In this document: in pieces, positions 22,201-33,275 of the stretch
Position numbering within the stretch: position 1 is the stretch's first letter
Layout: the number at the start of each line of letters is the position of its first letter
Assembly: GCA_016630905.1 (NCBI GenBank)
Contig: WBMQ01000010.1
Location: forward strand, 1,488,001-1,552,000
DNA: 64,000 nt
Reading direction: 5' to 3'
DNA from: Capillidium heterosporum
Taxonomy: Eukaryota > Entomophthoromycota > Entomophthoromycetes > Entomophthorales > Capillidiaceae
Program-made: the position numbers and the translations under genes
The notes under the pieces: generated by a model
What the model saw: the letters and a program-made list of their open reading frames with translations, nothing else
What the model was told of the DNA's origin: nothing
Database searches by the model: none

Positions 22201-24640
22201 GTCTATTGATTAATTCTTATATTTGATACTTACTACAAGATATAAACTTTTATAACTCTAACATACCATAGTATTTAAGACTACTAGGCCATGAAATATA
22301 TATATGGTAAAATAACTACTAAAATGATAATATATATAAATATACTAAATGCTAATATTTTAAGCTAATTTAATAATTATTTCTATTAATTAGTCTAAAA
22401 AGAGTACTTTTTATATCCTTATAAGAAAAAATTAATTAATAAATTGACTTATAAGTAGCTATAGCATTATTTAATAATATATTTAAAATATTAGTATTAT
22501 TATAAGGCTAGTCTAATGCTTTATGCATTTATATATTTTTTATAATTATTAAAAAATAGTTATATATTTTAATTTATTATTCTTTAAATATTAAATAAGA
22601 AAATATTTTAAATTAAGCTAAAGTTTAAGTTTAGTAACTTTAATAAATAGCTAGATATCTTTAAGCTAAAAGTTAAGTTTAATTATTTTAAATAGTATAA
22701 ACTATTTTTAAAGTTATATAGAATCATCTTTATACTTATTCTACTTAAAATAGAATGTTAGCTTTATTAAATATTGCTACTTGATTTTTAAAAGATATTA
22801 TTAAAAAACATCTACTAAAAACACTTACCAGCAAAAGTCAACTAGGCAGTAATGGTAGCTAATACTTTATAAAAGCTAAGAAAGTTAATATAAAGGTTAT
22901 GCAAAAAGGATAATTGTGCTTGGTATTGGATCTAGAGGCAGTAAGCAGATAGAACTACTCTAACTATAGCTACAGGACTAAGAAATATAGTCAAATCTAT
23001 TGTTTAGCTTAAGTTTTCAGATTTGGTTTAGTTTAGGTTATTGATTCAGGTTAGGTTAATATAACTTTTAGTTTTGAAGGGATGCAAATTATCAGTTTTC
23101 AATTATACTATGCAAGAAGTCTATACTATGCCAATAGCAGAAGAAAAATATCAAATGTTTAATACATTTATTTAATAATTACTTCATCTACTACTAAGTT
23201 TACTATAAGCTTTATATATGTGACTTGTCTTTAGTAGTCAATATTCCAAATACTTATTTGGTTTTTCTGAAAGATAATTATAATTATTAAGAGGTGTAAG
23301 GGATAAGACATAGTAACTACAGGGTTAATTACTTGATTTTTGTTATAAAGGCATTTCTAAACTTAAATTTAATTTATAGGTAAAACTACAGCTAATTTAA
23401 AAATATTTCCTTATAGATGTTTTATTAATAAAAAGTATTTTTAATATATATTTTAAATAAACTACTTTATATTTAAAATATATTTAAGGTTTACTAATTA
23501 CTAACTAAGAATATTATAAAATTATAGTTGAAATTTTAATTAGTTAATAATTAAATTACTTGCTAAAATATTTAAATAGTATTTTATATATTTACAAAGT
23601 ATAATGAATTATTTACTATAATATTTATAGTAAACTTTTTATTATAACTTATTTTTTAAAATTAATCTACTATTATATTAAAAGTTAGTAATAGTTTCAA
23701 TTTTTAATAAAAAAGATATAAAAATAAGTAACTTATAGCTAAAAAATACTAAATTAATAAAATTATTTATAGTATTTACTATATATAGTAGCTTTTAGCT
23801 ATCTTTAATACTATTTCTTTTAAACTAATATTTATATTCTATTACTACTATTCTTAAGCTTAACTACTAGTTTAGCTTTTAACTATAAATAATCTAAATT
23901 AAATATTTAGTTTTAAAAATTCAATTTTCTTTAAGATTTAAATAGTAAAGTTAATAGTAATAAAATATAACTTTAGCTATAAGAAAAAACACTAATTATA
24001 AAAAGATTATATAAAATACCTAAGTTGCAAAACAATTATAAAAAATTGGTTTAAAAGCTTTAAAGATTAAAATACTATTTAAACTAACTTTACTACTGCT
24101 ACTAATAGCTATACTAGTAGATATTCCTATTTATATAGTTATTTATATTACATAATATTTAGAGAAAAGTGTTTATCTAACTATTATATAGCTTTATCTA
24201 AGTTAAAATCTTAAAACTAATAAATAATTACAAACTAGAAATTCAGCTTACTTTTATTTTAAAAATTATTTATACTTTTTAGTATTGTTCTAAGTTAAAA
24301 TGATTTTTCCTATATCTAAATAGGTTTAATATAAATATTTAACTTATTTCTACTTTTAAAACTTATTCTGGTTTTATATAACTATTTTAGCAATTAGTAT
24401 AATATAGTTTAGCTTTAATTTTAATATAATCAAAATTAAATCTCATCTTTTAGTCTATTATATTACTATATGATAGAATCTGGTACATTTCTATAATAAT
24501 TAATTAGTTTTATAGTTTTTATTATAGCACATCATATCTAAGTTTTAGCTGCAATAGTTTATAAAATCCTGCTAATGCATAAAAGTTTTCAATATAAATT
24601 AGGTAAAAGATCATATTAACTGACAGATAATTGAATTAAT
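22200..24640. other. Third AT-rich, gene-free block
   Basis: About 2.4 kb of TpA-rich low-GC sequence with stops everywhere. It contains the inverted copy (22800–23255) of the repeat at 2261–2700, which supports a transposon-relic origin. The local GC rises inside that repeat copy. Confidence 0.7.
22800..23255 (-). repeat. Dispersed decayed repeat, reverse copy
   Basis: The reverse complement aligns over about 450 bases with 2261–2700. This copy keeps more G and C, and most mismatches are transitions toward A/T in the other copy. No coding region remains. Confidence 0.7.
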
Positions 24641-25461
24641 TTTTAGTAAAACTTGGGTTTTGGCTTTGTGGTGATTCTCTAAACTTGGATATATTGTTTA
24701 ATCCAGAAATATCATTATTTGTTTCAGTACCATCCATCGGTATACTTTTAAGACGGACCATGCACCAAACTAATAGTGCATTATTCTAGATCGAGATAGG
24801 TCTGCAAATATCCAACTTTTCATATGTAAGTATATGAAAGTTGGCTATAGATCCTATCAAAACTCGGAGCTTTAGATGTGGAAAGTTCTCAAAGGTTATG
24901 CCATCTCAGACCCATTTCTTTACAGGGTGACTTATATCGAAACTAGGGTGTCTTTTTATGTTGTTTGAACCTATTTGAAATGGCTAGCTTCAAGAGCGTT
25001 GTCCATATTTTATCATAGCATGCTAATCAATACTGGCAATCAATCAACTAGAAATTTGATAAACTTGACCGTTATTCCATAAATTTTGCATACCTTTACA
25101 CTTGAGAAATCAATCCTATAAACAAACACTATCCATGAATACTATAAAAGGCTTAATCTATTGAATGTGTTTATCTTTAAATTTTCATTAGTGTTTAAAA
25201 TAGTCCAATATATAGTGAGCTAATTATATCAAATGCAAACTCAATCGAAAATTCATTTTATCAGATTTAGAAATTTGCCGATATTATATTGAAACATAAT
25301 ACCAGGAAACAACTATAATTGAAATATATATATTAGGAATATTTCGATAGGATGCTATTTAGAATTCATTTGATCTGAAGATCTATACTTTTAAAATTCA
25401 TATATAATATACATCATCTCTAAAAATTAACCTCCAATAACTATACTGACAAAATTTCAAG
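24641..25461. other. Upstream region of secreted protein gene
   Basis: About 0.8 kb of normal-composition intergenic DNA. It contains the small inverted repeat and presumably the promoter of the gene at 25462. I see no gene. Confidence 0.5.
24812..24844. repeat. Short inverted repeat (hairpin)
   Basis: Arms of about 14 bases ('ccaacttttcatat' and its near-complement 'tatatgaaagttgg', one bulged base) around a 5-base loop. It lies in intergenic DNA 0.6 kb before the secreted-protein gene. Function unknown. Confidence 0.4.
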
Positions 25462-26355
25462 ATGAAGTTACTATATTTGAGTTTATTTTCAAGTTTATCA
25501 TTAGGTAAAAAATATCTTTTTAATCCCATTCCATAACATCCTCTAATACCTACACATAAGCTTTCGAACTATCAATCAATACAAGCCCTACCAAAGCTTC
25601 GTCGATAAATATAAACACACTACTCAAAGACATTGTTGGATTCTATAGCGAACCTAAAGTAACTTTACAACTATACAAAGCCATACTAACATACATTTCC
25701 ATCACCACCATTCAGCCATCCGGCCCAGTGGCAGCTAACTTCTCCAACATCGAACTTCTGGAGTTAGATCCCGATTTGACTTACTATCGTGAACGACCCT
25801 CTTGTGACCGCTGTAAGAAGTTGAACTTTGTACCATCTAAAGGCAACTACAAAATTCTACATCCCACGTAAGTAGTATCTGATTCATTTTCGAATCTTAG
25901 GTTACTAACCCTACTTACCCAACCATGTAACTTTAGCTTAACCAAAACCAATCACCTCAAGACCTTCACCTTCAACCAAAACTTCAGAGATATCACCAAA
26001 GACTTCAAGGCTGAAATTGACTTTTCGGCCCATCAGTTGATCTTGATCGAATTCGACATCGTACATCGTTTGAATAAGCTGGATGACAACTGTGATGTCA
26101 GTTCGAGCCACGAAATATGGTGATTTTTATTATGTAGGCTATGTTTTAAACTAATCTCCGTTTGTGTTATAAAGTGCATCGAAAATTGCAGGTACCGTAT
26201 GTGCAGCTGATGGAAAATGTCGTTTGGAAGGGAGGGTAAGCTTTATTAGATGATTTATTCTAATGTGAACTCTAAAGTACAAGACCAGATGTTCGGAAGA
26301 CGATTGTGATACTGAAGTTGGCTATAATTGTATCAAAGGGTTGTGCCTACCTTAG
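25462..26355 (+). CDS. Secreted cysteine-rich protein, family A/B member (five exons)
   Basis: Exons 25462–25504, 25561–25867, 25937–26119, 26175–26235, 26278–26355; the 672 nt sum gives 223 residues with all phases closed. A 15-residue signal peptide ('MKLLYLSLFSSLSLA') is split by intron 1. The middle contains 'LDPDLTYYRERPSCDRC'. The last 45 residues form a Cys-rich module: C-A-A-D-x2-C, then 'TRCSEDDCD' and 'YNCIKGLCLP' at the end. The gene at 62213 has the same order of parts and introns at equivalent places and phases. The third intron uses an unusual GTGATT donor at 26120. No known family is recognised; an extracellular or wall role is inferred. The micro-structure escapes simple ORF finding. 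Confidence 0.75.
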
Positions 26356-27191
26356 TTAGTATTCTATTAAAATTCTAATCTTTAAAAGCAATATATTTAC
26401 TTTAGCAACTGATAACATTGGCTTGAAAGTTTATATGGTATATCAACAAAGCAATGGATAGTTTGCATAGATTTTGGTTTAAGAGGTTATATTTTTAAGA
26501 TTTTGCAAGAGCTAGTGGTAAGGCTATAGATTGTTGAATCGATATCTATCAAATCTTGATGAAAACATTTAATTTTGAAAAGTATATTCGCTACAAATAA
26601 TTTCCGATAATAGCATATCAAGTAGAGTTTAGTCGATGGATCCCATTATCAAAGGTAATATTCGAATCGATGGATCTATTTAGTTCCAAAAGACCTTGAA
26701 CATCAACTCAAAACTAAAAATTTTAAAGACATCAATCCAAAGATGAGGGGACGTTGTAGATCAATATAGTAAAGAAATGAACAAGATGAGCCGAAGCCAA
26801 TTAGGAAGCTAGATTTGAAAAGGGGAGAAGATACAGATAAATGGCAAACAAATTTGTATTGCTGAGCTACGATCTAATCTAGATAAAAAATGGGATGGGT
26901 ATTGATAGGAAATGAATAAAGTAGTAAGGTCCTGGTGGTATTTAAAATAGAAAAATAAAGCTCTTCAAAAAGATTCAAGTGAAATATTAAATGTCCTTGA
27001 ATACCGGTTGAGCATTAAAATTAAGTGCATATATATATTAAATGCAAAGTCCAACTAAACTAAATACATGTACATAACTAAAGCGTAAAAAAATGAAAAA
27101 GTTCAAATTTTAAACCTTTACTTGCTATACCATCTACTTATGAAAAGAGAATAAACACCAATCGAAAAATATCTTCTCCAAATCTTTAACT
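26356..27191. other. Intergenic region
   Basis: About 0.8 kb between convergent genes with no gene, RNA or repeat that I can support. Confidence 0.55.
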
Positions 27192-27895
27192 TCAGATCGC
27201 ATATTTCTCAGTCCATTCCTTAGCTACATATTAAAAAAGTAAAATAAAATACAGTTTAGAATGATGCAAAGTATAAAATCCTAAATAATTACCAGTGCGA
27301 ATTGCTGAAGCTTCATCTTCCTTCCACTGCTGAGCAACATCATTAGCAAGCGGGTCGTCAGGGTTAGGTGCCGAAAGTAAAGCTTGGATTGATAACAAGA
27401 CAGTACGAATCTGTAAAGCAGGAGACCATCGATCTATTTGTTATCAACAAAGAAAAAGTCAATTCATTAATACTCATGAAATAGCAAATTACCTTTCAAT
27501 ATATCCAGGCAAATTCTGCCCAACTTGTCGATGTTGGGGTGGTACAGCTTCGTCAAAAAGCGAACTTTGGGAGGTGCCATTGGGTACTCCTCCGGTAAAA
27601 ATAACTCCAATTTGAATTGGCCACCTAAATTTCAAAATTTAAAATACCGCATTAATACTTTTTTCTCTTTTCGCTTTAAAACTAAAAAATAATTACCTTC
27701 GAAAGGAGATTGGGAAGGACCTTCAATCTTAACATCAAAGTATCGTAGGTTGTCTTCGTGAGGTTTGGCATCGATACCAGGAGCTGGATCTAACATAAGA
27801 CGTTCGATCTCCTATTAAAGATTATAGATGCTTAAATTTAAAAAGTATATGGCTCAATTTACTTTAGTTATTCTTCTGGGTAATGCACTACTCAT
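27192..27895 (-). CDS. UBC13: Ubiquitin-conjugating enzyme E2, Ubc13 type
   Basis: Five exons on the minus strand: 27895–27863, 27811–27697, 27624–27493, 27433–27293, 27223–27192. They join to 453 nt, 150 residues, the usual Ubc13 length. Diagnostic stretches are 'LPRRITKE', '[20 protein letters not shown]', the active-site '[16 protein letters not shown]' with Cys88, and '[20 protein letters not shown]'. Ubc13 pairs with an Mms2/Uev1 partner to build Lys63-linked ubiquitin chains, for example on PCNA in post-replication repair. It is transcribed away from the SHMT gene across a 1.07 kb gap. Identification is close to certain from sequence blocks alone. Confidence 0.95.
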
Positions 27896-28965
27896 CTTGC
27901 TTACAACTCCTTCAACTCCACTGCTTATGAAATGAAAAGTTCAAAGTTCAGCCGTGTTGTCTTTGTAAAGTTGAAGACTATGACATCAAAAGTTGGAACT
28001 GTTTAGTCAACTTGAATGCAATATTCTTTGGTTTTAAAATTTTGGGTATAAAATTATAAGTTCTGTTGTAAAAGTTTGTCTAATTTATTAGAACAAAGTA
28101 ATAACCAAAGCCTAATCTATTGATGTTCGGAATTAGCCTACAAACTCCATATAAAGTTACCAAACAAAAGTCTATAAGTATGAACAGAGAAATGAATTTT
28201 ACCAGTTTCTGATCAGTTGTATCTAGTTTACTACACTGGTTCGAACCAAGGGGTACAATAGTATTCTGTTCAGGCACACTAGGGAATTCTTTCAGTTTAT
28301 CTGAATAGCTAAGCGTTGAATCTGTAACGCTTGATTCTAACCAAACTAGCATCTATATTTGACTGCAGCTGCTCAGAAAACTTTGGTTTAAATCATCGGC
28401 ATGCTTCAATAGGTGCTATTCAAAAAGATTTGTGACATACCATCAGCTAATATAAATATAATTAAAGGCACCCCTCCAAAGAACAAGTGAACCATTCTAG
28501 AGTGCTCAAAGCCACAGCAAAGAGCCTTTTACAAGCGGGAACAACACCATGTTACTGCAAACTATATTTGTAACAAAAATCTGAGATCCAAATAATTCCT
28601 CATCGCAAAGATAACGTGACCAGCTTTTGATTTCGAAATTATACTCTAAAGGTAATTTACACCTTGTTATCTTTCAATACTTTCCTTCCTTAGATAACTT
28701 TCCAATATTCTATTGGCTACCCAAACAAGGACCACCCCAACCAACCTATATAGAGAAGAAAGGTGGGCGTGTAGCCTGAACACTATAGTTCCATTGAACA
28801 AGTTTCAACAGCTTGATCATTGGTCAAATTATATGATTTATGCGACCTCTATCTTATGAAAAGGTCACTTGGTCTTTACGTCTATCGAATATATAATCCA
28901 AAGCGTGTTCTTAGCAGCTTTCCATCTTGTTTTCAAAATTTCCAAGTAAAGATCCAACCCATACC
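27896..28965. promoter_or_regulatory. Divergent promoter region of UBC13 and SHMT genes
   Basis: About 1.07 kb between two divergently transcribed genes. No coding feature is convincing. An isolated 'GGTTCGAACC' at 28238–28247 resembles a tRNA B box but has no A box or acceptor stem around it. Confidence 0.5.
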
Positions 28966-30869
28966 ATGATTAGAACGTTATCGAAGAACGTACTGAAGAG
29001 TACGATGCAGTTCAACAGCAAGGCTTTGCCCATGAAGATGGTAAGCTTTTGCATCCATGTAATGCATCTAACTTTAAAAATTGTAGGGTCAGAGGTACTC
29101 CTCCTTCGCTGCCGAGCAATCCAAGGTAGCTTTAAACATCAAGCCAACAATACTCATATTACAAACGATAGAGCTTGAATAGCCCACTCAAAGAGGTAGA
29201 TCCCGATATGTTCGATATCATCGAACTGGAGAAGAAGCGTCAACGTGAATCGATTATTTTGATTCCCTCCGAGGTAAATCTAGTGAGTACTTTTGGAAAT
29301 TTACATTTCATTTTAGAACTATACTTCCAAAGCTGTCATGGACGCTTTAGGTTCCGTTATGCAAAACAAGTACTCGGAAGGGTATCCAGGAGCCAGGTAC
29401 ACTTTAACTAACCCTCTTTATACTAAATAGAATATAGATACTACGGTGGTAACGAGTTTATTGACCGCTCCGAATCGTTGTGTCAGAAGCGGGCTCTAGA
29501 CCTGTTTGGCCTCGACCACGAAAAGTGGGGAGTCAACGTCCAGTCCCTTTCAGGTATACCTTTACTTGTCAACTTACTAATCCATCTCAAGGTGCTCCTG
29601 CCAACCTCTACGTCTACTCGGGTATTATGAAGCCTCACGACCGTCTTATGGGTTTAGATCTACCCCACGGTGGACAGTAAGCCACTCACTATTTATTTCA
29701 ACTAACCCCAATTCAGTTTGTCGCACGGGTACCAAACCGACACCAAAAAGATTTCAGCCGTCTCAGCTTACTTTGAAACTCTACCTTACCGCCTCGATGA
29801 GAGCACCGGACTCATCGATTACGATGCCTTGGAAAAGAACGCCATCCTCTACCGCCCTAAAGTTATCGTCGCTGGTGCCTCAGCCTACTCCCGTAACATC
29901 GACTACGCCCGTATGAGGTCCATTGCCACCAAGGTGAACGCCTACCTCATGGCTGATATGGCTCACATCTCTGGGCTGGTAGCTGCTAAGGTTCTACCTA
30001 GTCCTTTCGAATATGCTGATATCGTCACTACGACTACTCACAAATCATTACGTGGACCTCGAGGTGCCTTGATCTTCTTCCGTAAAGGTGTACGTTCGGT
30101 GGCCAAGAACGGAAAAGGTAAGCTATTGGAAGGCATAGTAACTAAGTTGGTAATTTAGAAATTCTGTATGACTTGGAGAACCCCATCAACTTCTCGGTCT
30201 TCCCTGGACACCAAGGTGGTCCCCACAACCACACCATCTCGGCACTTGCCGTTGCACTCAAGCAGGTATAAGTTCAACTTTATGTAGCCCATTTTAATTG
30301 ATTTTATTTTAAGGCCAGCACCCCTAACTTCAAAGAGTACCAGCAGAACGTTTTGGAAAACTCCCAGCACTTTGGTGAGAAGCTAAAGGAACTGGGCTAC
30401 ACTTTAGTTTCGGGAGGAACCGATACTCATCTTATTTTAATCGATCTACGTTCCAAGGTACCTTAACATAAAATCCTTTATATTAACCCAATTTTAGAAT
30501 ATCGATGGTGCCCGAGTTGAAAGCATCTTGGAGCTGGTCAATATCGCCTCCAACAAGAACACAGTACCTGGTGACAAGTCAGCCTTTATCCCAGGTGGTT
30601 TAAGAGTTGGCACCCCCGCTATGACTTCCCGTGGCTTCACCAAGGCTGATTTCGAACAGGTTGCCAAGTTTATCGATAGGGCCGTTAAGATAACGATTAA
30701 TATTACTAAGGAGTCTAATTCAACCAAATTGAAGGATTTCAAGACGTATCTTGCCCAGAACGGTCCTGAACATGCCGATGTTAAACAATTGAAGCAGGAT
30801 GTAGTAGAGTTTGCTAGAAAGTTCCCGGCGGTTGGGTTCAATGTTGAGGATATGAAGTATAAGAACTAA
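28966..30869 (+). CDS. Serine hydroxymethyltransferase, mitochondrial form
   Basis: Ten exons: 28966–29040, 29087–29125, 29172–29273, 29317–29396, 29438–29553, 29592–29676, 29717–30117, 30159–30265, 30314–30457, 30498–30869. They total 1521 nt, 506 residues, and all phases close. The first 38 residues are basic and acid-poor ('[16 protein letters not shown]'), a mitochondrial presequence. PLP-enzyme landmarks: '[15 protein letters not shown]', '[15 protein letters not shown]', '[10 protein letters not shown]' (Asp that contacts the PLP ring), '[13 protein letters not shown]' with the Schiff-base lysine, and '[11 protein letters not shown]'. It interconverts serine and glycine and loads one-carbon units on tetrahydrofolate. 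The introns are very short (38–48 nt). Confidence 0.95.
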
Positions 30870-31442
30870 AGTTAGTAAAGTGGGTTGGTTTTGAAATTTT
30901 GTAGGCTTTCATATTTTTAATGTAACTTTTCGTTTGTTGATGCTTTCTTTATATTTATAATAAATTTTCTGTATTCTCATAAATGCTTGGAATATTTATG
31001 TAGAAGATTGAATCAGGCTAGATATACAAAAATAATGGAGTGCTATTTAAACTACTACATCATTAAGTTCAACAAGGTACACAAATAAACTATCGCTATA
31101 CCTATTTTTTAATTCCTAAATTGACAGAACCATTCAGCTGATATAGCAGTAAAGGTGAAATTTAACCAGACTATAAATCTTATATTTGAACCAAAGTGAT
31201 GTATCAAAAATTGGGAATGCAGTATATCATTTTTATCCTAACTAATCTAATGAATAAATCACTCAATCCAGAAAGAAACATCCATTTACAATAGCTTTTA
31301 GCACCATCACCAAAAACAAACAATTATAAAAGCACAAATAGCATAATTCACATTAATTTTAATCAGCTTAAACTCTACATTTCACTTCAAATCCTAGTTG
31401 AACCTTTATAAGCCAAATCTCTATAATTTTAAACTCCCTACC
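30870..31442. other. Intergenic region between convergent genes
   Basis: About 0.57 kb containing 3' ends of the SHMT and the FAD oxidoreductase genes. I see nothing else. Confidence 0.55.
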
Positions 31443-32658
31443 CTACAACCGAAACGGCTCCAAATCCAAAGTAGATCTACCAAACAGCAAAAGTTCGGCA
31501 ACCGATAGACCAGTAGCAGGTGCATTTAAAATACCCCAGCAACTATGGCCAGCTGCCACATACAGATTCTTCATCTCGGGCATCAAACTAATAATTGGAC
31601 CTCCACCATCGGCATAAGGGAGGTAGCAAGCCTGCCTCTTGATATCGTATCCACTGTCCAGCCTGGGAATCAATTTCTGAGCAACTTGGATGAGTCTATC
31701 GGTCTTCACGTCGCTGGGGATGACTTGACTGGCAGAGTTGGGTAAGGGGACGGCATCCTGCTGCCCACACACATAGATCTCCCCATTTTCCCTAGGGTAG
31801 ACCTCAAACTCGGTGGCCATTCCATCGAAATTAGTGGTCATGAAGAGAGCGTGAGCTGAAACACAGCTCTCCCCCACCTGCTTAGGTTTGAAGATGACGC
31901 TATGGGCACGCTGTCCAGTAACTGGGATCCCACAGTCGCGAGACTTGCAGTAGGTAGGTAAATTGGCTTTGAACCAATTATTAAGGTTGGCGGACCAAGG
32001 ACCCATGGCAACAATGGCAACGTCGCATAAAATTACTTCTTCACCTAACTCGGTGTTGACTTTGACACCTGAAATACTCGTACGGTCGGTAGGGTCTAGG
32101 ACAAAGCCTTTGACAGTGCCAATTTTGACTTCAGCGCCCCGTAACTTGGACTCTTCGACTAAGACGTTGGTAAATTGACCTGGAGTAATTTGGGCTGTCG
32201 TAATGGTAGTACCGATCTGTTGAGCATTGATGTTTAGCTTGGTATCTAGCCAGTTGACCTTTTTGGGGAGTTTACGTTGAGTACAGGTATCTTCATCATC
32301 GGCTACTACTTGTAGTGTATCGACTGGTAATAAAAATTTAGATTAGTACAATAAAATCAAGATTATCAGTTTTACGTTGACGATATCCGTAACGTTCTCG
32401 ACCATTGAGAGTTGTAGCTAGTTTGGCGTGTAGGTCGAAGCTCATGCGAGCTAAAGCTTGGGTAGGTTGGCCATCGCACCAATCTCTTGCTAAAAACCCA
32501 CCTGCTTTTCCAGAGGCTGAGCAGGCTATAGCTACTTTCTCTACTAAGGTGACTATTATGGGTTTGTGGTGCTTTTTGGCGAGCAGGGTTAGGTAGTAAA
32601 GTATGGAACTACCAACTACTCCTCCACCACAGATGACTATTTGAAGAGGTTTGGACAT
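31443..32658 (-). CDS. FAD-dependent oxidoreductase of the DAO superfamily, Tda3-like
   Basis: Two exons on the minus strand, 32658–32376 and 32323–31443, with a 52-nt intron; 1164 nt, 387 residues. The N-terminal dinucleotide-binding fold shows 'IVICGGGVVGSSILYYL' and 'ACSASGKAGGFLARDW'. The C-terminal part shows 'AMGPWSANL', 'GQRAHSV', 'KRQACYLP' and the FAD-closing 'AAGHSCWGILNAPATG'. These blocks match yeast Tda3 (involved in endosome-to-Golgi retrieval) and its fungal relatives. The enzyme substrate is not known for the family. It is shorter than yeast Tda3 because the disordered insert is missing. Confidence 0.85.
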
Positions 32659-33275
32659 TGTATTTGTTGGAAGTTGAGTTGTTTCTTTTCGAGTTATGTT
32701 GATTATAGGATTTGGTTCTAGTAGTTTGGGTTGATAAGGTCGATAGGGAAGTGTTAAGCCAAGTCACGCTCTGTCTAGTTGAGGACTACTTCTTGAATAG
32801 GGAATATCCCAACCCTTTTAACCTGATTTACGTATCTTATCTCTCTGTTTTGACATTTTCGACCTAATCCCTTGAAAAGTTCGAGCCAATCAGTTATCCC
32901 AGTATGAAATTCCAAGTACCCAATAGAGTGGCTACTTTTGTGGCTAAAGCGTACGTAATTTTACTTTTTGAACACTTTTCTGAGAAAAGTATAACATCTA
33001 ACTTTATAAGAGAACTGATATAAAGATAGCCAACCATTGATATATAACTAGATGAAGAGCTACATTAAGCTACTATACATAACCATTAGTGCTTCCAGCC
33101 CCTAAATATTTGACACTAATTCTCTATCCAATACCAGGTTTTTAGTGAATCGGTATTCTATCCCAAATCTAGAAAGCCAAACAAAATTACTTCATAGACT
33201 ACCATAACTAGATCGTTCTATTCCTTTCAAAATTTCATTTTCTCTAAGCACAGCCCAACCTTCCAGTATAAAAGA
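32659..33275. promoter_or_regulatory. Divergent promoter region of the FAD oxidoreductase and Zn2Cys6 genes
   Basis: About 0.6 kb between divergent start codons. A TATAAAA lies immediately before the ATG at 33276, too close to work as the normal TATA box for that start. No other feature is convincing. Confidence 0.45.

Noticed and set aside
28238-28247. GGTTCGAACC resembling a tRNA B box
   Set aside because: No A box at the right distance and no acceptor or anticodon stem can be folded around it.
28080-28352. 90-codon minus-strand frame with a hydrophobic stretch
   Set aside because: No homology signal, in a divergent promoter region, starts without context; treated as chance.
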